A stretch of DNA of 19,464 nt from CAZMGG01 sp964565715 (lineage in GTDB: Bacteria; Planctomycetota; UBA1135; UBA2386): NCBI GenBank assembly GCA_964565715.1, contig CAZMGG010000110.1, positions 1 through 19,464 of the forward strand. Reading direction: 5' to 3'. Below are positions 1 to 7,247 of the stretch, in pieces. The notes beneath the pieces were generated by a model, which made no database searches, was not told where the DNA came from, and worked only from the letters and a program-made list of their open reading frames with translations. The number at the start of each line of letters is the position of its first letter. Positions within the stretch are counted from its first letter, which is position 1. The translations under genes were made by a program, and so were the position numbers.

Positions 1-2490
1 GTTGGCGCCGGCCTCGGCGATGTGGTAGCCGGAGATCGACACCGAGTAGAAGTTGCGGACGTCGTTGCGGGTGAAGTACTGCTGCACGTCGCCCATCAGC
101 TTGAGGGCGAACTCGGTGGAGAAGATGCAGGTGTTCTGCGCCTGGTCCTCCTTGAGGATGTCGGCCTGCACGGTGCCGCGCACGACTTTGATGGTGTCGG
201 CGGCGATCCGGGCGTAGGTCTCGGCGTCGAGCACGTCGGCGCCGCTGCCGCCCAGCAGCAGCGTGCCCAGCCCGTCGTGGCCGGGCGGCAGCTCGCCGCG
301 GTAGACCGGCGGCTGCTGGCCGCGGGCGCGCCAGAGTTCCTCGATCTTGCGGCGGGCGGCGTCGGCGCCGCCGGCGGCGCGCAGGTGCTTCTCGCACTGC
401 TGGTCGATGGCGGCGTTGAGGAAGAACGCCAGCAGCATCGGCGCCGGGCCGTTGATGGTCATCGACACCGAGGTGGCGGCGTCGCAGAGATCGAAGCCCG
501 AGTAGAGGCGTTTGGCGTCGTCGACGGTGCAGATCGACACGCCGGCGTTGCCGACCTTGCCGAACACGTCGGGTCGCTCGGCCGGGTCCTCGCCGTAGAG
601 GGTCACCGAGTCGAAGGCCGTCGACAGGCGCTTGGCCGGCTGGCCCGCCGACAGGTAGTGGAAGCGGCGGTTGGTGCGCTCGGGGCCGCCCTCGCCGGCG
701 AACATGCGGGTCGGGTCCTCCTGGGTGCGCTTGAACGGATAGACGCCGGCGGTGAAGGGGTGCCGGCCGGGCACGTTCTCGCGCAGGAGCCAGCGCAGGC
801 GGTCGCCCCAGCCCTGGTAGCGGGGCAGGGCGACCTTCGGGATGCGCAGGCCGGACAGCGAGATGGTGTGGTTCGGCACCTGCAGGCTCTTGCCGCGCAC
901 CTGGAACGTGTAGTGGTCGTTGCGGTAGTCGGCGACCATCTGCTCCCAGGAGTCCAGCAGGGCGCGGCAGGCCGGATCGAGCTTCTGCTGCGCGTCGGCG
1001 ATCAGCGCCGACAGGGCCGCGCGGGCGGCGTCGGCGTCGGCCGGCAGCTGCTGCCGGCTGCCCTCGAGCTGGTAGAGGCGCTGGGCCAGGGCCGCCTGCT
1101 CGTCGGCCCAGCGATCCTGGCGCCGGTTGGACTCGACGATGTCGGCGAGGTAGCGCACGCGATCGCCGGGGATGACGTGGGTCGTCTCCGGCTGGCCCTC
1201 GCGCAGGGTGACGGTGGACGCGAAGCGGCCGGGGCGGCGTTCGGCCAGGGCGGCCATGACCGCACGGTAGAACGCGTTGGTGCCCGGATCGTCGAAGGTG
1301 GCCGCCATGGTGCCGAAGACCGGCATCGCGTCGGGCGACCGGTCGAAGGCCTTGCGGTTGCGCTGGACCTGCTTCTTCACGTCGCGCAGGGCGTCGCGGG
1401 CGCCCTTGCGGTCGAACTTGTTGATCGCCACCAGGTCGGCGAAGTCGAGCATGTCGATCTTCTCGAGCTGGCTCTGCGCGCCGAACTCCGGCGTCATCAC
1501 GTAGAGCGACAGGTCGGCCAGCTCGGTCACCTCGGTGTCGGACTGGCCGATGCCGGCGGTCTCCAGCACGATCAGGTCGAAGCCGGCCCCGCGCAGCAGG
1601 GTGAGCGCAGGGCCGACCGCGCCGGACAGGGCCAGGTTGGCGCGGCGGGTGGCCATGCTGCGCATGAAGCAGCGCGGGTCCTGCAGCGCGTTCATCCGGA
1701 TGCGGTCGCCGAGCAGGGCGCCGCCGCTGCGCTTGCGGGTCGGGTCCACCGACAGCACGGCGACGCGGCCCTGCGGGAAGTCGAGCAGGAAGCGGCGCAG
1801 CAGTTCGTCGATCAGCGAGCTCTTGCCGGCGCCGCCGGTGCCGGTGATGCCGAGGACCGGCGCCGAAGTCGCCGGGTCGGTCCGCTGCGCCAGCGCCGCC
1901 AGCGCCGCGCGGTGCCGTTCCGGCTGGTTCTCGACCAGGGTGATGGCGCGGGCCAGCGCCGCCACGTCGCCGCTGTCGAGGGCGGGCAACGCGGCGTCCT
2001 CGGTGGCGGTGGCGAAGTCGCAGCGCGCCAGCATGTCCTCGACCATGCCCTGCAGGCCCAGCTCGCGGCCGTCGTCCGGCGAGTAGATCCGTTCGACGCC
2101 GTGTTCCTGCAGCGCGCGGATCTCCTCGGGCAGGATCACGCCGCCGCCGCCGCCGAACACGCGGATGTGGCCGCTGCCGCGGTGCCGCAGCATGTCGACC
2201 ATGTAGCGGAAGAACTCGTTGTGGCCGCCCTGGTAGGACGTCACCGCGATGCCCTGGGCGTCCTCCTGGATCGCCGCGTCGACGATCTCCTGCACCGAGC
2301 GGTTGTGGCCGAGGTGGATCACCTCGGCGCCGGCCCCCTGGGCGATGCGGCGGAAGATGTGGATCGACGCATCGTGGCCGTCGAACAGCGAGGTCGCGGT
2401 CACCAGCCGGACCGGATGGCGGAGCCGGAAGGCCGGGGCGGCGTCGTTCGCGGAGGCGGGGGATGCGTCTCGGGTGAGTCGGGTGGCCAT
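1..2490 (-). CDS. icmF: Fused isobutyryl-CoA mutase with MeaB-like GTPase domain (IcmF), N-terminal 830 codons, C-terminus cut by window edge
   Basis: IcmF interconverts isobutyryl-CoA and n-butyryl-CoA using adenosylcobalamin; the family is cytoplasmic and about 1,090 residues long, so roughly 260 C-terminal residues lie outside the window. Visible in order: a B12-binding domain with DGHDAS (residues 37-42, H39 the expected lower cobalt ligand) and the VTSYQGGHNEFF segment; a G-protein chaperone domain with P-loop GTGGAGKS (217-224) and NKFD (357-360); then the mutase barrel with YPFKR and RMFAGEGGPERTN. The two substrate-selecting positions carry the isobutyryl-type residues: Phe597 in RMFAGEG (Tyr in methylmalonyl-CoA mutase) and Gln785 in AQNTCIF (Arg in methylmalonyl-CoA mutase). 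The frame is open from the ATG to position 1. An in-frame TAG eight codons upstream, with no ATG, GTG or TTG between, leaves this ATG the likely start; no clear Shine-Dalgarno sequence is seen. Confidence 0.95.
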   Translation of the reverse strand, partial: MATRLTRDASPASANDAAPAFRLRHPVRLVTATSLFDGHDASIHIFRRIAQGAGAEVIHLGHNRSVQEIVDAAIQEDAQGIAVTSYQGGHNEFFRYMVDMLRHRGSGHIRVFGGGGGVILPEEIRALQEHGVERIYSPDDGRELGLQGMVEDMLARCDFATATEDAALPALDSGDVAALARAITLVENQPERHRAALAALAQRTDPATSAPVLGITGTGGAGKSSLIDELLRRFLLDFPQGRVAVLSVDPTRKRSGGALLGDRIRMNALQDPRCFMRSMATRRANLALSGAVGPALTLLRGAGFDLIVLETAGIGQSDTEVTELADLSLYVMTPEFGAQSQLEKIDMLDFADLVAINKFDRKGARDALRDVKKQVQRNRKAFDRSPDAMPVFGTMAATFDDPGTNAFYRAVMAALAERRPGRFASTVTLREGQPETTHVIPGDRVRYLADIVESNRRQDRWADEQAALAQRLYQLEGSRQQLPADADAARAALSALIADAQQKLDPACRALLDSWEQMVADYRNDHYTFQVRGKSLQVPNHTISLSGLRIPKVALPRYQGWGDRLRWLLRENVPGRHPFTAGVYPFKRTQEDPTRMFAGEGGPERTNRRFHYLSAGQPAKRLSTAFDSVTLYGEDPAERPDVFGKVGNAGVSICTVDDAKRLYSGFDLCDAATSVSMTINGPAPMLLAFFLNAAIDQQCEKHLRAAGGADAARRKIEELWRARGQQPPVYRGELPPGHDGLGTLLLGGSGADVLDAETYARIAADTIKVVRGTVQADILKEDQAQNTCIFSTEFALKLMGDVQQYFTRNDVRNFYSVSISGYHIAEAGAN

Positions 2491-2624
2491 CAGGTGGGTG
2501 GGAACGGGCGCCTAGGGTAGCCCAGGGGAGCCGTCAGTTCGCCCTTCCACCCGACCTCGCCGCCCGATGTTGGTGGCGAACCGTAACTGCCTGTCGCAGG
2601 TTGACTTCGGTCCGGGCGGGCGGA

Positions 2625-3044
2625 TCAGCCGCCGGTGACCGCGCCTTCGGTCGGCATCAGGCTGAAGTGCTGCGCCACGATCTTCCAGTCGTCGCCCATC
2701 CGGCAGACGGCGAAGGTGCAGCGGCCGGTCTGGGCGATCTCCCGGCCTTCCTGGTCGATCTGGGTGAGCCGCCAGGTGCTGACCGCGGTGGCGAACTGGT
2801 CCTCGAAGACCTGGTAGTCCTGGTCGCGCAGCTCCAGCTTCACGCTGTCGAGGTAGCGGAATTCCTGGTCGAGGACCTCCTCGAACTCACCCCAGCCGCG
2901 GTCGTGCCGGCCCGAGGAGTCGAGGTTCTGGAAGCGCTTGTCGGTCCAGAAGTGCGAGCGGAAGGTCTTCAGATCCCGGCTGTTGAAGGCTTGCCGCATG
3001 CTGCGGAAGAAGTCTTCCAGTTCCTTCAGGCTCTCTACACTCAT
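2625..3044 (-). CDS. Small NTF2-like / SnoaL-like (DUF4440-type) protein, 139 aa
   Basis: Predicted soluble cytoplasmic protein with the size and pattern of the NTF2-like alpha+beta cone fold: an N-terminal helical part (ELEDFFRSMRQAFNSRDLKTF, residues about 8-28, given here as a region), a middle with aromatic residues (HFWTDKRF), and C-terminal strands ending TGRCTFAVCRMGDDWKIVAQ, where the 'W.I...H.S' ending is typical of SnoaL/DUF4440 proteins. Such proteins range from small-molecule isomerases to binding-only proteins, so no reaction is assigned. No signal peptide is visible, unlike all the amidohydrolases upstream. It starts 104 nt after the last amidohydrolase gene and ends 134 nt before icmF, so it may have its own promoter or be a trailing operon gene. 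Two internal cysteines (C109, C114) are not in a recognised motif. Confidence 0.8.
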   Translation of the reverse strand: MSVESLKELEDFFRSMRQAFNSRDLKTFRSHFWTDKRFQNLDSSGRHDRGWGEFEEVLDQEFRYLDSVKLELRDQDYQVFEDQFATAVSTWRLTQIDQEGREIAQTGRCTFAVCRMGDDWKIVAQHFSLMPTEGAVTGG

Positions 3045-3148
3045 GGGGACCGGGATGGTCAGGTCGAGGGGGGGGCAGGGTCGTCGGAGGGGGCGAGGCT
3101 GGAATCGTCCGGTGGGCCCACAATTGCCATCCGGCTGCGACAGGGTCG

Positions 3149-4519
3149 CTACCGGATGATGTGGCTGTAGAACGGTTCCTTGTCCTTCTCGTAGACGACT
3201 TTGCCGTTGACGATCGCAGTCTCTACGAAGGTCCTATAGTGCAGCGGGTCGCCATCGAGAATCAAGACATCGGCGTCCTTGCCGGGCTGCAGGGAGCCCA
3301 CGCGGTGGTCGACGCCGAGCAGGCGGGCAGCGTCCAAGGTGATCGTGCGCAGGGCTTTACGGTTGTCCAGCCCGCCGCGCACGAGGTAGGCGGCGTCCAC
3401 GTGCGGGGTGTTGAGGTCCTGTCCCATGATGCCGCCGGTGCCGACCCCGGCGCCGCCGAAGCTGCCACTTGGGCAGGTCACGGCCACGGGCACGCCGGCC
3501 TTCGCCAGGATGGCGGCGGCGGCCAGGTTGGAGCCGGTGCGGTCCGGATCGGCGGCGTCGGCGGGCACCCGATCCCGGGGTGACAGGATGGCCATCGACC
3601 CGGTGGCGGCGATCTCGTCGGCCATCAGCCAGGCCGAGGTCGGCTTCTGCAGGGTCACGCCGGTGCCGAGGATGCGGGCGATCTCGAGCGCCTGGCGGAT
3701 CTGGTCCTGGTCGTTGCCGCCCGAGCCGCCGCCGCCGCGGCGGCCGAAGCCGCCGAAGCCGCCGCCGCCCATGCCGATCCAGAGGCGGGTTTCGCCGGAC
3801 AGGATCTTGAGGATCGGCCCGGTGCCGGGCGGCTCGGCGGGGGGCTTCTGCTGCGGGTCCTGGGCCTTCTTCCTGGTGAACTCGTCCAGCGCAGTGCGGT
3901 GCTCCTTCGCCTTCTTGACCGTGTCGCGGAACTTCTCGAGGTCGGCGGCGGGGATCGGCATGTTCATGCCGACCACGGCGCCTTCCTCGACGACCATGCC
4001 GGCGACGTCGCCCCAGGCCAGCTTGATCACCGCGGTGTCGCCGCCGGGCGCGTTGCCGCCGCCGGGCGAGCCGGCGAGGAAGCTGGTGATGCCGGCCGCC
4101 AGGGCCTGCTTGATCTCCGGGTCGAACGGGTTGACCGAGTCGACGAAGGGTGCGCTGCGGCCGGCCCCCATGCCGTTGCCGAAGACGCAGACGAAGCCGG
4201 GGCTGACCATCTTGCCCTTGGCGTCGAGGATCCTGGTGCCTTCGGGGATCTGCAGGTTGTGGCCGACCGCGACGATCTTGTCGTCACCGATCAGCACGGT
4301 GGCGCCGGTGAGCAGTTCACCGGTGCCGAGGTAGACGTCACCGCCGACGATGGCGGTGTGCGACTTGGGCTTGCTGTCGGCGGGCTTGCTGGCCGGCTCC
4401 AGGGTCGGCGCCGGCTGCGCCTGGCCGCCGCCGGGGCGCGGCGGCCGGACGCGCTGGGCCGGCAGGGCGCTGCAGAGGAGCAGGAGCCCGAGACAGGACA
4501 AGACGATGGGGCGCTTCAT
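3149..4519 (-). CDS. Exported amidohydrolase-like protein without HxH metal motif (ninth and last gene of array)
   Basis: A 456-aa protein with a signal peptide (MKRPIVLSCLGLLLLCSALPAQ). The amidohydrolase fold is shown by the N-terminal sandwich (IVGGDVYLGTGELL...DDKIVAVG), the FDP..K.ALAAGIT segment, SPGGGNAPGG (151-160) and the C-terminal VGSLQPGKDADVLILDGDP (408-426). The metal-binding HxH after the PGF segment (108-110) is replaced by Phe114 and Asn116, and no later His/His/Asp set is recognisable, so hydrolysis by the usual mechanism is unlikely. Residues 217-234 are Pro/Gln/Lys-rich and 249-269 are Gly-rich, both in the variable insert after the Lys-rich helix. The ATG overlaps the upstream gene's stop by 4 nt (ATGA), with AAGGA about 9 nt before it. 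The final 30 codons are less GC-rich than the rest. A 5-bp stem (3137-3149) sits at the stop codon but has no T-run, so it is not called a terminator. Confidence 0.88.
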   Translation of the reverse strand: MKRPIVLSCLGLLLLCSALPAQRVRPPRPGGGQAQPAPTLEPASKPADSKPKSHTAIVGGDVYLGTGELLTGATVLIGDDKIVAVGHNLQIPEGTRILDAKGKMVSPGFVCVFGNGMGAGRSAPFVDSVNPFDPEIKQALAAGITSFLAGSPGGGNAPGGDTAVIKLAWGDVAGMVVEEGAVVGMNMPIPAADLEKFRDTVKKAKEHRTALDEFTRKKAQDPQQKPPAEPPGTGPILKILSGETRLWIGMGGGGFGGFGRRGGGGSGGNDQDQIRQALEIARILGTGVTLQKPTSAWLMADEIAATGSMAILSPRDRVPADAADPDRTGSNLAAAAILAKAGVPVAVTCPSGSFGGAGVGTGGIMGQDLNTPHVDAAYLVRGGLDNRKALRTITLDAARLLGVDHRVGSLQPGKDADVLILDGDPLHYRTFVETAIVNGKVVYEKDKEPFYSHIIR

Positions 4520-5991
4520 CGGGCGGCTTCCTTCGGGTTCGGCGTGCGATCCTGGCCGGCGAGCCAGATCCGCTGCAGGGTGCTGGTGGGGTCGAGCGGG
4601 TCGCCGCTCCACAGCAGCAGGTCGGCGCGCTTGCCCTTCTCGAGGCTGCCCACCGTGCCATCGACGCCCAGCGCCTTGGCCGGCACCAGGGTCACCCCCT
4701 TCAGGGCGATGTCGGCGGGCAGCCCCGAGCGCACCAGTTCCATCAGCGCGAACGGCAGCGCCCGCAGGTCCTGCTGGCTGTCGCCGATCAGGAAGCCGAT
4801 CTCGATGCCGGCGTCGTGCAGGGTGCGGGCGGGGTTGGTCAGGTAGCGCGTGCGCGGCAGGCTGCTGAGGCTCGGCGCCAGCAGCACCGGCGCCTTCAGC
4901 TTCTGCACCTGCTCGAGGACCAGGTCGATGGTGCCGGCACCGGTGTCGTGGCGCGGCACGACCAGGGCGCGCGGGAACGGCGTGTCGTCGCCGGTGGCGT
5001 GCTGCCAGTGCAGCAGGTCGGCGGCCGACCCGATCTCGAGCAGCGCCCGGCGCTTGCCCTCCAGCAGGTCGGTGAGGGCCTCCAGGTTGGGGTCCTTCCG
5101 CTCGGGGCGCTGCGCCGGCTGGGGCTGCTGCGGCTGCTGCGCCGGCTTCTCCTCGGGCTTCGGTTCGGGCTTGGGCTCCGGCTTGGGCTCGGGCTTGGGC
5201 TCCGGTGGTGGCGTCGGCGTCGGGGTGGGCTTCGGCGGCTCGTTACCGGGGGGCTTCTCGGCGGGCTTGTCGCCGGGCTTCTCCGCGGGCTTCTCGGGGG
5301 CCGCAGCCGGCTTCGGCTCCTCCTTCGGCTTCTTCCGTTCCTCGAGGTTCTTGCGGGCGGCGGCGAGGCCTTCCTTCAGCACCTTCTTGACGCCGCTGTC
5401 GCGGGCGATGCTCAGCAGCAGGAACGCGTCGTCGTTCTCGACGAGCTGGTCGCGGGCCTTGCCGTCGGGGCGCAGGATGGCGCCGCTGCCGGGCAGGCCC
5501 TGGCCCGGCGGCACCAGCGACAGCGTCGTGCAGCCCTCCGCCAGCAGCTCGCCGAAGATCGTCTGGTTGGGATCCAGCCGGTCGGCGATCTTGGCCGCCG
5601 CCTGGTTCTGCGCGCCGCCGCCGCGCGGGCCCGGCATCGGCGTCGGCGTGCGGCCGCCGCGGCGGCCCCGCGGGCCCTGGGTCGGCGGGCCCGACGGCCG
5701 CTGCTCGAGACCGGCGCGCGACCAGGCGGCGACGAGGCCCGGCATGACGGTGCCGCCCCTGGCGTCCACCACCAGCGCGCCGGCGGGCACGCTGACGTCG
5801 GTGCCGACGGCGTCGATCAGGCCGTTCTTCACCACCAGGGTGCCCTTCTCGATGGGGGCGCCGGTCATGGTGAGGATGCGGGCGTTGACGATGGCCAGCG
5901 GGCGGGAATCCTGGGCCGCGGCGGTGCCGCCGAGCCACAGCGTCGCCAGCGCGGCGGCCGCGGCGGCGGAGCGGGGGAGGGATCCTGTCAC
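4516..5991 (-). CDS. Exported amidohydrolase-like protein without HxH motif, with long Pro/Lys/Glu linker (eighth gene of array)
   Basis: A 491-aa protein. I chose the GTG at 5991, which overlaps the preceding stop as GTGA and has GGAGA 6 nt upstream; it gives a clean signal peptide (cut near GTAAAQ, residue 27). Fold signatures: ILTMTGAPIEKGTLVVKNG, VMPGLVAAW (83-90), LVPPGQGLPGSGAI, and C-terminal VGSLEKGKRADLLLWSGDP (447-465). The HxH positions are Trp90 and Arg92. An Asp in IGDSQQD (residue 404) may correspond to the family's last metal ligand but stands alone. Residues about 218-300 form a disordered Pro/Lys/Glu/Ala/Gln tract with a PEPK tandem repeat, inserted after the helix KKVLKEGLAAARKNLEERKK. 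A second Gly/Arg/Pro-rich loop lies at 98-126. Probably a non-catalytic paralog; binding or scaffold roles are speculation. Confidence 0.88.
   Translation of the reverse strand: MTGSLPRSAAAAAALATLWLGGTAAAQDSRPLAIVNARILTMTGAPIEKGTLVVKNGLIDAVGTDVSVPAGALVVDARGGTVMPGLVAAWSRAGLEQRPSGPPTQGPRGRRGGRTPTPMPGPRGGGAQNQAAAKIADRLDPNQTIFGELLAEGCTTLSLVPPGQGLPGSGAILRPDGKARDQLVENDDAFLLLSIARDSGVKKVLKEGLAAARKNLEERKKPKEEPKPAAAPEKPAEKPGDKPAEKPPGNEPPKPTPTPTPPPEPKPEPKPEPKPEPKPEEKPAQQPQQPQPAQRPERKDPNLEALTDLLEGKRRALLEIGSAADLLHWQHATGDDTPFPRALVVPRHDTGAGTIDLVLEQVQKLKAPVLLAPSLSSLPRTRYLTNPARTLHDAGIEIGFLIGDSQQDLRALPFALMELVRSGLPADIALKGVTLVPAKALGVDGTVGSLEKGKRADLLLWSGDPLDPTSTLQRIWLAGQDRTPNPKEAAR
5158..5202 (-). repeat. 12-bp tandem repeat encoding PEPK units
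   Basis: About four near-perfect copies of a 12-base unit (plus strand GGGCTTGGGCTC with single-base variants) encode alternating Glu-Pro-Lys-Pro, residues 264-278 of the eighth array protein. It sits inside a longer Pro/Lys/Glu-rich linker. Such repeats are prone to slippage, so copy number may vary between strains. Confidence 0.8.
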
Positions 5992-7247
5992 TTCACTTCT
6001 CCGTTCGTGTGTACCAGTCGTCCGTCGATGTAGACCCGTTCGACGGGCCAGCGCGGGTCCAGGGGATCGCCGCGCGTCACCAGGAAGTCGGCGTCGCGGC
6101 CCGGCTGCAGGGAGCCGAGCCGGTCGCCCATGCCGATCTGCCGGGCCGGCGCCAGGGTCAGCGCCGCCAGCGCCGCCTCGTAGGGCAGCCCCAGGCGGTT
6201 GGCCATCGCCGCCTGCAGCGGCAGTTCCTCGGCGGCCACCACCGGCGCGTCGGTGTTGATCGAGATGTCGCGGCAGCCGGCGTTCCAGTAGGCGAGGCAC
6301 ATGCCCTGGAAGCGGCCGTAGCGGTCGAACTCGTACATCCGCGGGCCGAGGTTGAGCGGCGTGCCGCGCACCGCCACCGCCGAGGCCGCCCACCAGCCGT
6401 CGAAGCAGCCGTGCGAGAGGATCATCCAGAGCCCGAAGGTGTCCTGGAACATGCGGGCGGTGGCGACGATGTCGCGGGCGCCGGCGGTGTGGATCAGGAC
6501 CGGCACCTCGCGGTCGAAGACCCGGGCGAGTTGTTCGAGGGACGGATCCGGTTCGGGGCGGGGGCCGCGGCCCTCGCGGTGGGCGCGGGCGGCCGCCGCG
6601 TGGCGCTGGCCGCGCAGCAGCATCTGGTGCAGCAGCTCGCTGGAACCCATCCGGGTGAGGCCCTGGTCGCCGGCGCGGCGCTCGGGGTTGTAGCCCTGGG
6701 CGACCTTCATGGCGCCGAGTTCGCGCAGCACCATGTCCTCCAGCTTCGCGCCGGCGCGCATCTTCAGCAGCACGCCGAAGCCGCCGACGAAGGTGCCGGA
6801 GCCCGGGATGAAGAGGGTCGTGGTCACGCCGCCGCTCAGGGTGGCCCGGATCTGCTCGGTGGACGGGCGCACGGCGTCGAGGGTGCGCAGCTCGGGATTG
6901 AGCGGGTGCACCATCTCGTTGATGTCGCCGCCGCCGGCCGACACGTGGTGGTGCAGATCGACGAAGCCGGGGCACAGCCAGGCATCGCCGAGGTCGACGA
7001 CCTCGGCGCCGTCCGGGATCGGCGTGGTGCGGCGCGGGCCGATGGCCTGGATGCGGCCGTTCTGCACCAGCAGCACCGGCGAGTCCACCGGCGGGCCGGA
7101 CACTGGCAGGGCGCGGCCGGCAAGGAACGCGGTGATCGGGCCGGTCGCCGCCGGGTGCTGCGGGCAGGCCAGGGCCGCACCGGCCAGCGCCAGCGCGGCG
7201 GTGAGCGGGCCCGCGGCCCGGATGGCGGCTGTCCGGCGGAAGCGCAT
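5988..7247 (-). CDS. Exported amidohydrolase with intact metal site (seventh gene of array)
   Basis: A 419-aa protein that keeps every expected metal ligand of the imidazolonepropionase-like (COG1228) amidohydrolases: H99 and H101 in GFVDLHHH, H253 in VLIHTAG, H279 in ILSHGCFDG and D333 in INTDAPVV. K181 (GAMKVAQ) aligns with K200 of the next-upstream paralog and could be a carboxylated bridging lysine, but this is uncertain. The family hydrolyses cyclic amides or peptide-like bonds in the periplasm or outside the cell; no substrate can be named. Other signatures: IPGSGTFVGGFG, NPERR, TRMGSSELL and LGSLQPGRDADFL. The N-terminus is a signal peptide; cleavage near ALA/C28 is likely, and the match to a lipobox is poor. 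The start ATG shares one base with the previous stop (TGATG); a GTG one codon earlier is an alternative. It is 37% or so similar by eye in layout to its upstream neighbour, the only other intact member. Confidence 0.92.
   Translation of the reverse strand: MRFRRTAAIRAAGPLTAALALAGAALACPQHPAATGPITAFLAGRALPVSGPPVDSPVLLVQNGRIQAIGPRRTTPIPDGAEVVDLGDAWLCPGFVDLHHHVSAGGGDINEMVHPLNPELRTLDAVRPSTEQIRATLSGGVTTTLFIPGSGTFVGGFGVLLKMRAGAKLEDMVLRELGAMKVAQGYNPERRAGDQGLTRMGSSELLHQMLLRGQRHAAAARAHREGRGPRPEPDPSLEQLARVFDREVPVLIHTAGARDIVATARMFQDTFGLWMILSHGCFDGWWAASAVAVRGTPLNLGPRMYEFDRYGRFQGMCLAYWNAGCRDISINTDAPVVAAEELPLQAAMANRLGLPYEAALAALTLAPARQIGMGDRLGSLQPGRDADFLVTRGDPLDPRWPVERVYIDGRLVHTNGEVK

Noticed and set aside
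22..2520. Long open frame on the plus strand opposite icmF
   Set aside because: It is an antisense shadow caused by very high GC; the minus-strand frame encodes clear IcmF domains and the plus product has low-complexity Ala/Gly/Arg/His composition.
3112..3121. Palindrome GTGGGCCCAC upstream of the NTF2-like gene
   Set aside because: Short GC palindromes are expected by chance at this base composition and no promoter elements sit next to it.
3137..3149. GCGAC-AGG-GTCGC hairpin at the stop of the last array gene as a terminator
   Set aside because: Five-base stem and no T-run in the direction of transcription.
3230..3237. Shared 8-mer GGTCCTAT here and at 16055-16062, both in lower-GC patches
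   Set aside because: Both copies are inside coding sequence in unrelated contexts; an 8-mer match in 19 kb is not significant.
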